A stretch of 33,364 bases of DNA, from NCBI GenBank assembly GCA_001642005.1, contig LWCA01000292.1, positions 1 to 33,364 on the forward strand, read 5' to 3'. How positions within the stretch are numbered: the first letter of the stretch is position 1; every line of letters begins with the position of its first letter. Both the position numbers and the translations under genes were made by a program. The notes beneath the pieces were generated by a model. That model was not told the origin of the DNA, ran no database searches, and saw nothing but the letters and a program-made list of their open reading frames with translations. Shown piece by piece: positions 1-9,728 of the stretch. The stretch is from Intoshia linei. Taxonomy: Eukaryota > Orthonectida > Rhopaluridae.

Positions 1-1790
1 TCTCATTGTTGGAAAATTATAGCAAGCAAAATCTTTCATAACATACCCAATTAATTATATATTGTATTTCGATCTTGTTGGTAACATTAAATGGTAGATT
101 AATTTTGTAAAGTAAATAAATTTTTAGATGACGATAATAAAAATATCACTTTATCTGTAATTTACTATTTCATTTAATAAACACTATTTAACATTAACGC
201 TGACTCCTAAAATTTGGTATATAGATACGTATGAATGATAAAAATATAATTATTGATTGTTATATTACGATAACATTTTATTATAATCATAACGTTCATC
301 AAAATCAAAAAAACTCAACTTTTAGTATATTTCCCGCCCTTGAGCACCACTATAACATTATGGTAGACTTGTAAAATTTCGTACAGATGTATAGATTAAT
401 GAAACGAACAAAATTTTCACTTGTCCCTCCAGAAAATCTGAAAATAATTATTTACTATGAAAAATATGTCAACCCCTACTATACATGTTTAGTTTTTAAA
501 ATTCAATTATTTAATCAGAAAAAAACAATTTAGATTTGGTTACTCGCAGCATAAAAGTAAACAATGTAAAAGATTGAATACAATCGTGTCGCAGTGGTGC
601 AATACCTCGTTTTCCTTACAAAGAAAAAAATTGTAATATTCTATTCTTCAGTGCGTTGATGCGAATGTAATTGAGTAAATTAATTGCTGAAATTAACCTA
701 ATATTATGGTCTGTTTCCTTATTTTTCAAAGGGGTTTGTAACTATAAAAATGCAAATGTTTTAGTTTACATCACCTATTTATTACAATAATCTTGATATA
801 AATCAGAGTTTATTAGCCTATTAACATTTTGTTTCGTACTGTCATTTTAATAATAAAATATTTTCTGGATTCCACAATTTTGTATCTAATTATAAGTATT
901 ATCATGTATCCTCAAAACCTTTTATTAAATCTAAATTAATGCAAAAGATGCATGATAATAATATAATCTTATATGTTGTACTAGAAATTTTAAATCTCAA
1001 AAATCAGATTCGCATTTTAAAATTATCAATTAACTATTTAAAAATATAAGTTATGGTATTCGAAACCTTTCACGGTCTCTAGCAGGGATTGGAATTAATT
1101 CAATTTTTTGAAATATAAAAAAATTTCATTTAATTGAAGATTGATAACAATATCATAATTATTTTTAAAAAACTGTCATATGGTTATAATGAGTATACTA
1201 GGATGCTGTTTGTCCAAAGTACATAGCAGTCAAGCTTATAGGTTAAATAAATCATTTTTCTGATGACAAACGCGTTTCTATTTTTCTAAAATTACATAGG
1301 ATAATGAAAAGTTGTTAATATTTCATTATACAATATTAAAACTATTTTAGTTGCAAAATAGTATTAATTTTATTTAGAAAATATTTTTTATATTATTTAT
1401 TTAATTTTATTTCTTCCTTCAAACTTGGAAATAAAATTGTTTCTGGAAATAAATAAAGCATGGTGGGACTGGGATACGTTACAACGAGTGTTGACATGTC
1501 AACTTGACACCTTAATATTGTATTATTATAAATTATAGTGTATAATTATTAAATTTAATTTTTTCATTTAACCATTCGTCAATAAAAAGATTCAATTTAT
1601 ATTTTTTCATAAAAGATAATTTTCAATTCATTGCAAAAAAATTAATTAATTAAAAAATTAATATTTAACAAACAATTAATGAGTTTATACAAAATAACTG
1701 ATTGCAATCAATTATTTCAAATCTTTGGTCTCTAGTATGGTAGCTACTGATTTAAACTATAGATAAGAAATAATAAAATTTTAATAAATA
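1..1790. other. Gene-free AT-rich intergenic DNA
   Basis: I see no supported gene, RNA or transposon in this stretch. Frames are closed by frequent stops in AT-rich sequence. A short perfect palindrome (TTGACATGTCAA) lies near 1493-1504, but nothing around it suggests a function. Confidence 0.6.
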
Positions 1791-2157
1791 TTAGGTGATT
1801 CACAAAATTATGTCGTTTTTATTGATATAATTGATTAGAAACACTTTATCACCGATAAGATTTCATATATTTCAAAATATTAAATATTTTTCAACAATTA
1901 TGTGTACGACCACATCAGATGAGAACGTAATTTATTTAAATCTACATTTATTCAATCGCCATTGGACGAATTATAGTAATGATTTTGAGAGACAATTACG
2001 TCATATTTTACGGTATGAGTACTTTAAGGACCTTAGTGCAGTGGTAGCTACCAAAAATATGTGTGCTGTATATGGTAAGGATGTTTTAAATGACAGAAAA
2101 TGTCAAATATGGTTTAAAAGATTTCAAGATGAAAAAATTACTTTGTGAATGACCTAA
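1791..2157 (+). mobile_element. Complete short mariner-derived element with TIRs and TA target sites
   Basis: The left end reads TTAGGTGATTCACAAA and the right end, read on the other strand, TTAGGTCATTCACAAA, so 15 of 16 bases match. Both ends abut TA dinucleotides (1789-1790 and 2158-2159), the usual mariner target duplication. The 367-bp interior keeps only the N-terminal part of a mariner transposase, and the catalytic domain is absent. This is an internally deleted, non-autonomous element. Full mariners are about 1.3 kb, so roughly 1 kb is missing. Confidence 0.85.
1900..2148 (+). CDS. Mariner transposase N-terminal (HTH) fragment, 82 aa
   Basis: This is an open frame inside the short mariner element. 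From about residue 32 it matches the N-terminal helix-turn-helix of mariner/SETMAR-type transposases: RHIL, then MCAVYGKDVL, then the hallmark CQIWFKRF near the end. Known mariner proteins continue into a second HTH and a DDD catalytic core; here the frame stops inside the right terminal repeat. The first in-frame ATG is at 1900. The frame is also open from 1831 without an ATG. The product, if made, could bind TIR-like DNA but could not transpose. It may simply be a relic that has not yet gained stops. Confidence 0.6.
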   Translation: MCTTTSDENVIYLNLHLFNRHWTNYSNDFERQLRHILRYEYFKDLSAVVATKNMCAVYGKDVLNDRKCQIWFKRFQDEKITL

Positions 2158-2159
2158 TA

Positions 2160-4479
2160 ATAATAAAAAATTTATTATGCTTTTATAGTAATTATTAAAA
2201 AAAAGTTATTATTTTTTAGTATTTTATGAGCCGTTGAATAATTATTGATACAATCCAAAAATATTCATTGATTGAAGATAAAATTTGTATAGATCACTTA
2301 AATTAAGAAAGATCATTAGTACTGCTTATATTTTCCGGTTAAATTTAAATCCACTGTATTATACAGAAAGTTGTGGTTCAAAACAGAAATCTATTATACA
2401 ATGTGTATATAAAGACTTTATAGTTTTTATTTTCAAAGAAATTATAGTTGGCTATTTCTTAACGACTATTTGACCATCTATAAATGAAAACTAAAGATTA
2501 CAATACACATGATTGTTTCTAATATTTTTTTTATTTAAAGTTTAGTCAATTACATCAGAGCTAGGAAACTTTGAATATTCGAAATTACGAGTATTAATAT
2601 TTTTCTTATAAACCCGTTCAAAGTTGTTTATGTTTATTTTTTATTTAAAATGCTACAGTTGGGTCATAAGCATGAAATTTGAAAGTGAAAGTCTCAATAA
2701 CAAGATTATTATATAGAAGACATTGTCAAGTGTGTTTCGGACATAAAAAAATAATTATACAGATCCTTACTTTGACCATCCTATATATATGATACCATTG
2801 ATATGTAGAAACATCTTGATCCAACCACGACATTGCATTATAATTGTATATTTCCAGAAATAAATAAGTGTAATATTTCGCTATGTATCAATTGAAATAT
2901 CCTAATTCTTTTTAAATTTTAATGATTATTATCGAAAATATTATTGATTTTTATTAAAATTAAGGAAACAAATGTACAAAAGTTAGTATATTGTATCTTT
3001 ATATGTAGTAAAGGTGGAATTATAAATTCTATCAAGTATTCTAGTACTAAAACTCTACGATGGTCCAATGGTAAATTTTTATCATCAGAAATTTAATAAA
3101 TTAGCAAGAATAACAAACGGAGCAATTAACAAAATAAAGGCACAGAGTATTTTATAAATTTCATATGAAAATATCAATTTATATAGGTAGAACTGTCTCA
3201 TTTTCAATTATTGAAAGAAAACATAATATAATGTAATGTATTATACAAGGGGTGGGCCGCATAATAGACAGTGAATACATTAAACATGATTAATTTTTTA
3301 TAGTAATTTGTACAATGACATTAATTATTAGGGTTGGTATAAGTAAATTCATCCATAATGTGTTTTTGAAAAAAGTATAACAATAACTATAATTTATAAT
3401 TAACACTGACCGACAAAAATTTATAAAAATAGCGATAACTCGAAAATTTCACCCGAATAGTAATTCAATTTTTATTTTGGGCGATAATAATATTTGTTGT
3501 CAAATGCAGATGGAACCAAAAAATAAAACCAGTTTGATCAACTATTATCAAAATAGTCATGATTAAATGTATATACTATATACATTGTAATAATACTGCT
3601 TTCGACTGAAGCTAACCTAATAGATAAAATATGGGAAACATTGATTTAATCTAAATCAGTTTCTAAATTTTAGAATCTTACTTTAACTCTTTGAAATTAA
3701 TCAAAATATTAAAAACTAATATAGAAATCCAATCAAAACCAACCTGTTTCTGACAGATGACTACTTTTCAAGGAATATTAATATTAATCATAGAAAAAAT
3801 AGTACAATTACTTTCATTAAAAAACAAACAAATGGTGGACAATTTCGATCAAATTAATAAATATTACAATTTCTGAATAATCTTAAAACCTAAAAATTTT
3901 GCCGCGAGGATTGCTTGTATCACTTTTAATATAATTTTCTTTTTATCACTAATTGACAGTAAAATTATCAATTTAAATTATCGTTGTCACCATTTCAAGT
4001 TCGTATAATGGATTAATTTGATGGAATATTCTTCAATATTACAAAAAAAATCTTGATTAAAATTTGAGTCGCCAACTGAAACTGATTGGAATGCATTCAT
4101 GTAATGTATAATTAAAATAACAATTTTGTAAAATAAGATTATTAGTATAGATAAACTAGCTTGTCTGATGTAAATTACCAAAACGTTGGTTTAAATTTCA
4201 ATTTAATCTGATGCAATTTTCGACTTACTGATTGTTGTAATAATACAAAATATTCAAAACATGTTTTTACCGTTTTTTCTTACAAAAAATTAAACCTTAA
4301 ATGGGCTTTCAAATTTACATATGTAGATTTATAACACTGAACAACACTTAAAAATGATCTGACTAAAAAATATTACATGTTATTATATATTTTTTAGTTA
4401 AAAAAACGTCGAAATTTTTTTCGAAAATATTTTCAAATCGTTTGTTTGTTTTTGGGGTCACTTCGTTCATCGTTCATCT
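2160..4479. other. Gene-free AT-rich intergenic DNA
   Basis: No supported gene or recognisable transposon. Short open frames near 2285-2473 (plus) and 3987-4181 (minus) are low-complexity, lack family motifs and have no splice partners I could build. Confidence 0.55.
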
Positions 4480-4880
4480 ATCGCATCAGTCACTTCGTTA
4501 CATTGAAACAGTTATCTTCAAACCATGATTTTACCTTACGAGAAGTGTGAATTGGAGCATTATATTGTTTGAAAATATACTTGGTATCATAATGAGAATA
4601 AGAAAATAGAAGTAAAGTCTCAGATAAGGTAAATATATAATCTTCAGAGTTCTGATTTCCATTCAGAATTGCTAATTTAAATTTTTATTTATGAGAAAAT
4701 GCCCTACAAACCATTACAGATCCGCCTCAACTTTGTTGTGTACAGTTAACTTCTTTCTTTTTATCAAATCATGCCAATAAAACTAAAATCTATTAGGACC
4801 GTCCAAATTTAACTTTTTTTCGTCCGAGAATATGACAGAATTCCAATTTTCACTCAAATCAACATACTTCCTGACAAAAA
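4480..4880 (-). pseudogene. Tc1-like transposase remnant with lost catalytic Asp
   Basis: On the minus strand, starting near 4865, the frame gives NWNSVIFSDEKKLNLDGPNR, the region around the first catalytic Asp of Tc1-like transposases (the D of SDEK is present). An in-frame stop follows, then YWHDL. Further on (about 4575-4510) comes FKQYNAPIHTSRKVKSWFED, which corresponds to the family motif QQDNAPxHTS. The second catalytic Asp is replaced by Tyr. The C-terminal SPDLNPIE motif is not visible. The copy is therefore dead: stops, one missing catalytic residue and a truncated end. Confidence 0.8.
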
Positions 4881-4959
4881 AAAGTGCTACTTTATTTATA
4901 AGTTTTTGAAAAATGAAATAGTAGATAAAGACATATTTATTTTAATTTTATAAAAATTC

Positions 4960-5027
4960 TCACAGCGCCCCCTTTAAATATTTCATCGTCCCAAGTGGGC
5001 GATAGCGCCCACTTTGGGAAACACTGA
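4960..5027 (-). mobile_element. hAT-type transposon end with subterminal hairpin
   Basis: Read on the minus strand, the sequence starts CAGTGTTTCCCAAAG, a typical hAT terminal repeat. It runs directly into a perfect 9-bp stem, AAGTGGGCG / CGCCCACTT with a 4-nt loop, at about 4995-5016. Such subterminal GC-rich hairpins are seen in arthropod hAT elements. No matching left end was found upstream, so this is a solo end or a truncated insertion. Confidence 0.55.
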
Positions 5028-5110
5028 TCTAAATCAACTAGAATAAACTGTATCAAAATAATCTTTTTTTTAAAGTTTAGGACTACATACTTTTTAAATA
5101 TTGTACATAA
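5028..5110 (+). repeat. Dispersed repeat, copy A (weak)
   Basis: It carries the core AACTAGAATAAACTGTATCA followed by a T-run and TTTAGGAC. This resembles the better copies near 5626, 11071 and 11759 (consensus: caa-ctgGAATAAGCTgTATCA, a T-run, then cGGACC). It is the most diverged of the four copies. Confidence 0.4.
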
Positions 5111-5625
5111 TTACTTAATTATTATATGTAATTAATAAAATACTAATTAAACTAAAATATATACGTAAAGAAAAAATTCTGAATTTAAATAATAAGAATT
5201 TTTAAAAATAAAGTAAAAACAGTATAATCCTAAAAATTGTCATAAATAGCATCAACTCCAGAAAAAAATTATATAAACCTATTTTGTCATTTTCAATGTG
5301 ATAATATATATTTCAATTCAGTACCAATTTAATAAATACTTAAAAATACCAATTATGTATCAATAATTAATAGAATCTTCACTTTATAAATATATTTTAA
5401 ACGAATTTACCAAATATTACAAAAAATTGTAATAAATATAATAATGATATTAATAAAGTTGCACTACTTTTAGTTTCGCTGTTGTAGTTTTTATTTAAAT
5501 TTTATTCAAAATGTTTTGAAAATGAGAATTTGAGATTTAAAAATTGCGTAGCAATGAAAAAAATTCCGAAGGAATTAATTATATAGATTTTCACTTATAT
5601 TTCTTTATTGGAAATGTATATTTTT

Positions 5626-5780
5626 CACCGGAAATGCGTAGATTTCTAGGATTGAAATTAATTATTTATATCAACTGGAATAAGCTCTATCAAATTAACT
5701 TTTTTTTAATTTTCGGACCTAATTAACCTAATCGGAACGAATTAATTAACCGTTAATTATTTCACATTTTATTAATAAAA
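5626..5780 (+). repeat. Dispersed repeat, copy B
   Basis: It shares with the copy at 11759 a long block starting ACCGGAAATGCGTAGATTTC, followed by ATCAACTGGAATAAGCTC, a T-run, TTTTCGGACC and CCGTTAATTATTTCAC. About 32 bp of extra sequence separate GGACC from CCGTTAATT here, and these bases are absent from the other copy. A Tc1-like terminus begins just downstream at 5787, so the Tc1 element seems to have landed in this repeat. Confidence 0.7.
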
Positions 5781-5786
5781 TATACA

Positions 5787-6792
5787 GTACCGGAAAAAGT
5801 CTTGAGCCTTCCTACGCAATAATATATTTTGATCAATAGCACAGAAACTAGTAATTCGATTTCTAAATTTTAAAAAACATAATATAGGTGAATATATTTG
5901 ATATTATGCTGAATCGTGTAATAGAATAACAATTATTAATTGAATTAATTTTAATTTAAAAAATTATTGGAAATATTTTTTGGACACAAAAGTTTTGAGC
6001 CACCTTTAAATGTTATAATTATTTGGGTAATTTTTTAATTTACGTCGATTATAATTAATTACTAGACACTTTTTGAATAAAATATATATTTAATATTTCG
6101 TAGGATATCCTTTTGACATTAAAATCGCCTTAATTCATCTTTCTATACTATTATAAAGTTTTGATACGTAACAATTAGGTATTTTATTCCAATTCTCCAG
6201 CGTTACCGTCCATAATTCTTCGACATTTTTTGGTTGACGAAGTTTGACATTCTCCTTCAATGTTTACCACATATTTCAATGATATTAATATCAGGACTCT
6301 GTGGTGGCCAGTTTTCAAGTAATTTAATTCGCCTAGAAGATAAGTAATCCATACTTTTTATAGATTTATGGTAAGGCGCGTTATCCTGTTGAAAAAAAAA
6401 TCTAGACGTCATGTTAGATAAAATCCGAATTTACTCATTTGAATCAACATTCCCATTACATCTCACAAGAATGCGCCTACCATCGTATCGAATGGCACCC
6501 CATACCATTATTGACGGTGAATATTTTGTAGTATTAATTGTGTATTTTGGATCGAATCTTTTTCCTTTTAGCCTTCTAACATCTATTTTACTTTCATCCG
6601 TAAATAACACCTTATTCCAATCTAAATTGCTCCATTTTAGGTAAGATTGACATCATAACAATCTTTTTATTATGATAGGTTTACATGGCAATGGCTTTTT
6701 GGCTGATATTCTTCTCCATAGATCATTATTTCTGATATATCGCCTTACTGTTTCAGTGGACATGCTAACTGAAGATACCAGTTAGTCTCTTT
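5787..6792 (-). mobile_element. Truncated Tc1-like transposon
   Basis: The outer end starts CAGTACCGGAAAAAGTCTTG just after TA. An inner direct repeat (AAAAGTTTTGAGCCACC, about 5988-6004) partly copies it, a layout known for Tc1-like elements with bipartite transposase sites. The transposase relic is on the minus strand. No matching opposite terminus is seen near 6790-7000, so the 5' end of the element, with the start of the transposase, has been lost. Confidence 0.75.
6100..6790 (-). pseudogene. Tc1-like transposase pseudogene (DD35E-type spacing)
   Basis: Reading from about 6790 downward, the remnant shows a DNA-binding HTH piece (STETVRRYIRNNDLWRR). Next is the first catalytic block (WNKVLFTDESKI), then SIMVWGAIRYDGRR, the second block (FFFQQDNAPYHKS) and the last block (WPPQSPDINIIE). 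All three acidic catalytic residues are present. I count 35 residues between the second Asp and the Glu. In-frame stops occur after IKRLL, after GNVDSNE and near the C-terminus, and the N-terminal ~60 residues are missing. The copy is inactive but still readable, so it is younger than the remnant near 4500-4880. Confidence 0.85.
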
Positions 6793-6999
6793 AAATTTAA
6801 CAATATTGTCAAAATAACAAAAATGACACCAAAATTATTACATAATCTATACATAATATGCATAGATTTATGCATTGCATATAGTTCTAGTATATTTGAA
6901 TACCTTCATTTTGAATTAGACAATTAATTTTATTTTACAAATAATTTATCATTATTTTGAAGTTCAGATTATTGACCTAACAAAATCAATTTCTTCGTT

Positions 7000-7734
7000 T
7001 CAATCATCATAATTGTAGCACGAACTTTGAACGTTTTCATCGTAATGAGTACTTTCTTCTTTTACCCATTCAGATAATTCCGTCATTGTCAAACATTTTT
7101 TAATTTCGTTAGGTTTTTCAGTGATTTGAGGAGTTGAAAGTGATAGGTTATTTAAATTTTCCTTTTCAAAATTAATGAATAGCTCAGTCGTGACTAGATT
7201 CAATTTTTTTGGGTCGGTTAGTTTGGAGGTATCTGATCTATGCTCATAATAGGATTTAAGGCGTTCAGAATCTACAATATAAATGTATTTCATTGAAAAT
7301 TACTATACCATTTATATCCATTTTTTCAAAATCTATTAAAACTCCTTTACGTACATCTTCATTTGTGGGATAGGGTCGTCGAGAGTCACCTAAAACATCA
7401 TTACACATAAAAACATAATTTATTTTAGGTTATTTACCGAACTTCCAATCAGATGGCATAAATGAACTGGAGAAATTAGAAAGAAATTCCGAATAAGCCA
7501 TAATATCATTCACTTCTATATCTGTATTGCAATGCTTATTTATAGGTATCAACAGATCTTCCAGCTGACCAAGAGTTTCGCTCTATTTTATCATAAAAAT
7601 AGTAAATATAAATTATACCAAAATGGTCTCTGCTGTTTTCATTTCATTCAAATACACTTTAATAACTGAATCGTACTTTTCTATAATACTGTTAACATTT
7701 TCAAGTTTTTGGGTTAATTCTTCTTGTTTTTGTA
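7000..7734 (-). CDS. MED4: Mediator complex subunit 4 (5' end unresolved)
   Basis: MED4 is a subunit of the Mediator middle module, which links transcription factors to RNA polymerase II in the nucleus. Four exons splice in phase: 7734-7619, 7582-7438, 7389-7309 and 7271-7000, with introns of 36, 48 and 37 nt. The first exon is coiled-coil-like (QKQEELTQKLENVNSIIEKY) and ends in MKTAETIL, which matches the MED4 stretch ending EAEQIL. Exon 2 aligns with the AHRIS...LTW region. Exon 3 begins GDSRRPYPT, the MED4 signature (GDPRRPYPT in animals). The last exon is a hydrophilic tail of about 90 aa. The first exon needs an upstream exon ending in phase 1. I found no convincing one, so roughly 70 N-terminal residues are missing from the model. 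The protein is strongly diverged; the call rests mainly on the RRPYPT block and the order of the helices. Confidence 0.72.
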
Positions 7735-7832
7735 CTACATATAAGTCATTTGTGTAAACATCGAATTTAATAATTAATATGCAATACAGAGGGACCCTGT
7801 GATAGTGTTCACCAAAAATTAGGCATAATATT

Positions 7833-8218
7833 ATGAATAGTTTTATAAAAAAATTTCAAAATGCCAAGACTGGCGAATTGTACAATGTACATTACTTAGA
7901 TTTATTACATACCAATCATATAGAAAATTATGTAAAATTACAGTTCCTAATATTTTGTTCTAAATTTTTATTGGAATATGCCAAAAAATTGGTTAGATGT
8001 TCAATTTTGTATCCTCCGGATTCTTTAGTTTTTGAGACCACCTGCAACAAATTTCTAACTTTATAGGCATGTTTTTTAAATTTTACCCCAATATAAGCGA
8101 AAAATTATTAATGTCGGACAATAATCTACTTCTAACAGTAGACATGAATACTTTGAAAAAATTTTCAGTTTATAAAGTTTTGTTTATATTGTCAATCATT
8201 GAATTACATTAATAGACA
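7833..8218 (+). CDS. Small hypothetical protein, possibly two exons
   Basis: An ATG at 7833 opens a frame of 77 aa (to 8066) with balanced composition: MNSFIKKFQNAKTGELYNV, then a helix-rich part containing LIFCSKFLLEYAKKLVRC. A second open stretch in another frame, 8067-8218, starts FYPNISEKLLMSDNNLLL and ends at a TAA. It could be joined by a short intron of 40-70 nt ending at TTATAG (8066), but the donor is weak. I do not recognise the family. The ORF starts about 100 bp from the first known MED4 exon on the opposite strand, so the two could be divergent, or this could overlap the missing start of MED4. It may also be chance. Confidence 0.35.
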
Positions 8219-8236
8219 ATTTCTAACTTTTTGTCA

Positions 8237-8460
8237 TTGCCAACAATTTTGGGTAACAAGTTATAAAGTTTTTCACAGTAATACTTAAAACCAGAAACAA
8301 AATTATTTTTAACCACTAATCAAGTTGCGCAGGGTGTTTTTCACTTATTTACTCTAATAAAAATACCCTACGACACTTCATTAAAGGTTACAATTAATTT
8401 TTTTTCCCGGTATTAAGTATTCTTGTCAAAAACTTTATAACTTATAACCTGTTGTTGCAG
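8237..8460. repeat. Imperfect inverted repeat, ~50-bp arms
   Basis: The minus-strand reading of 8296-8237 (TTTTAAGTATTACTGTGAAA, then AACTTTATAACTTGTTACCC) matches the plus strand at 8409-8460 (TATTAAGTATTCTTGTCAAA, then AACTTTATAACTTATAACC), and both end in TGTTGTTGCA or TGTTGGCA. The arms are separated by about 110 bp, so a transcript could fold into a long hairpin. It may be a foldback element relic. Confidence 0.6.
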
Positions 8461-9728
8461 TTTCTTAATTTTTAAAAATGAGAAAAACCCAATATTAATC
8501 GCAAATATTTATATTTTGGTTTTTTTTGGATGTTTTAAAAGACGTTTAAAAATCATGATAATTAAGCTACAGCGTAATTTAAAAATTTAAAATGTATAGT
8601 GGGAGCAGACTAATTAACGGACGGTTAACCTTAGTTACAAATAAATTCCAGTGGTTTAGTGAATAAATTTCAGTTTTAATTTTTATCAAACATTTTTGTA
8701 TGAAGTTATAAAAATGACCTGGGACATTTCAAAACAAATTTTTATGGGAAATGTTTTTCGGCATAGTGATTTCTATACCAAATTAAACCTAATTTGGCCT
8801 AAAGTTTTACATAGTTTGATTGAGTGAAACGCCCTAATGTAGATCCTACATTGTATGTACATTGTATATGGATAATTAATTATCTGCTTTTAAGTTTTTT
8901 ATAATTTATTTATCATCGTGATTGCTTTCAAATGCAGATTTTAATGATACAATTTTTATACGGGTGCAAAATTTCGTTTCTATTAATGTTATTGATGCTT
9001 GTTTGACCCTGTCACATGAGTGTCTCAAATTGAGACTCAAACTCAAACTTTGAATTATAAATGAAACTTATCATTAAATTAAACTTTAAAGTTACATTAT
9101 ATATTTGAATATTGGTTTTATTGGTGATTCTGAATGAACATCTAAAATATCCGACTGTAAATAGAATTTACTAAATACACAAGTTTTGTAATTTATATAG
9201 GCAAAAATATCTTTTTTTAAGGGAATTTATTGACAATAGGTTGTGTGAATGTAATTTGTATAGTATAATGAATTATGTACTAATTTTTTTGATATTTTTT
9301 CATTTTATATACAATGGCACTAAAAAATAGTTTTACACCTACAAATGAACACACATTTTAAAGTAAGTGATAGATATGTACGAGTAAGACACACTATATG
9401 TAAAATTTAACATTTATACATCAAATTAATGATTAATTTAAAATTGTTAAAATGAAAAATTATTTCATATTTTTATTATGCTTTATATTATAAATTATAT
9501 ATAATTATAAAGTTTATAAATAATTTATATCGTAATGTTTTTAACCCTTTTGCATTTTAATTTGATTAAATATATTATTTGTCGTTGCAAAAAAAATGAA
9601 TAGAATCAGACATTTTTTGTACTTTGTATTTTTCTTTGAACGTTGATCGCACTATGTAATAAGTAAATTTATTCTTACAAAGTTTTACAAATTAGATACA
9701 TTATGATTATACATAACTGAGTTTTAGA
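8461..9728. other. Intergenic DNA with one dispersed-repeat core
   Basis: No gene is visible. A 20-bp string at 9118-9137 recurs exactly at 24020-24039, with weaker similarity downstream of both. The rest is AT-rich and unremarkable. Confidence 0.5.
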
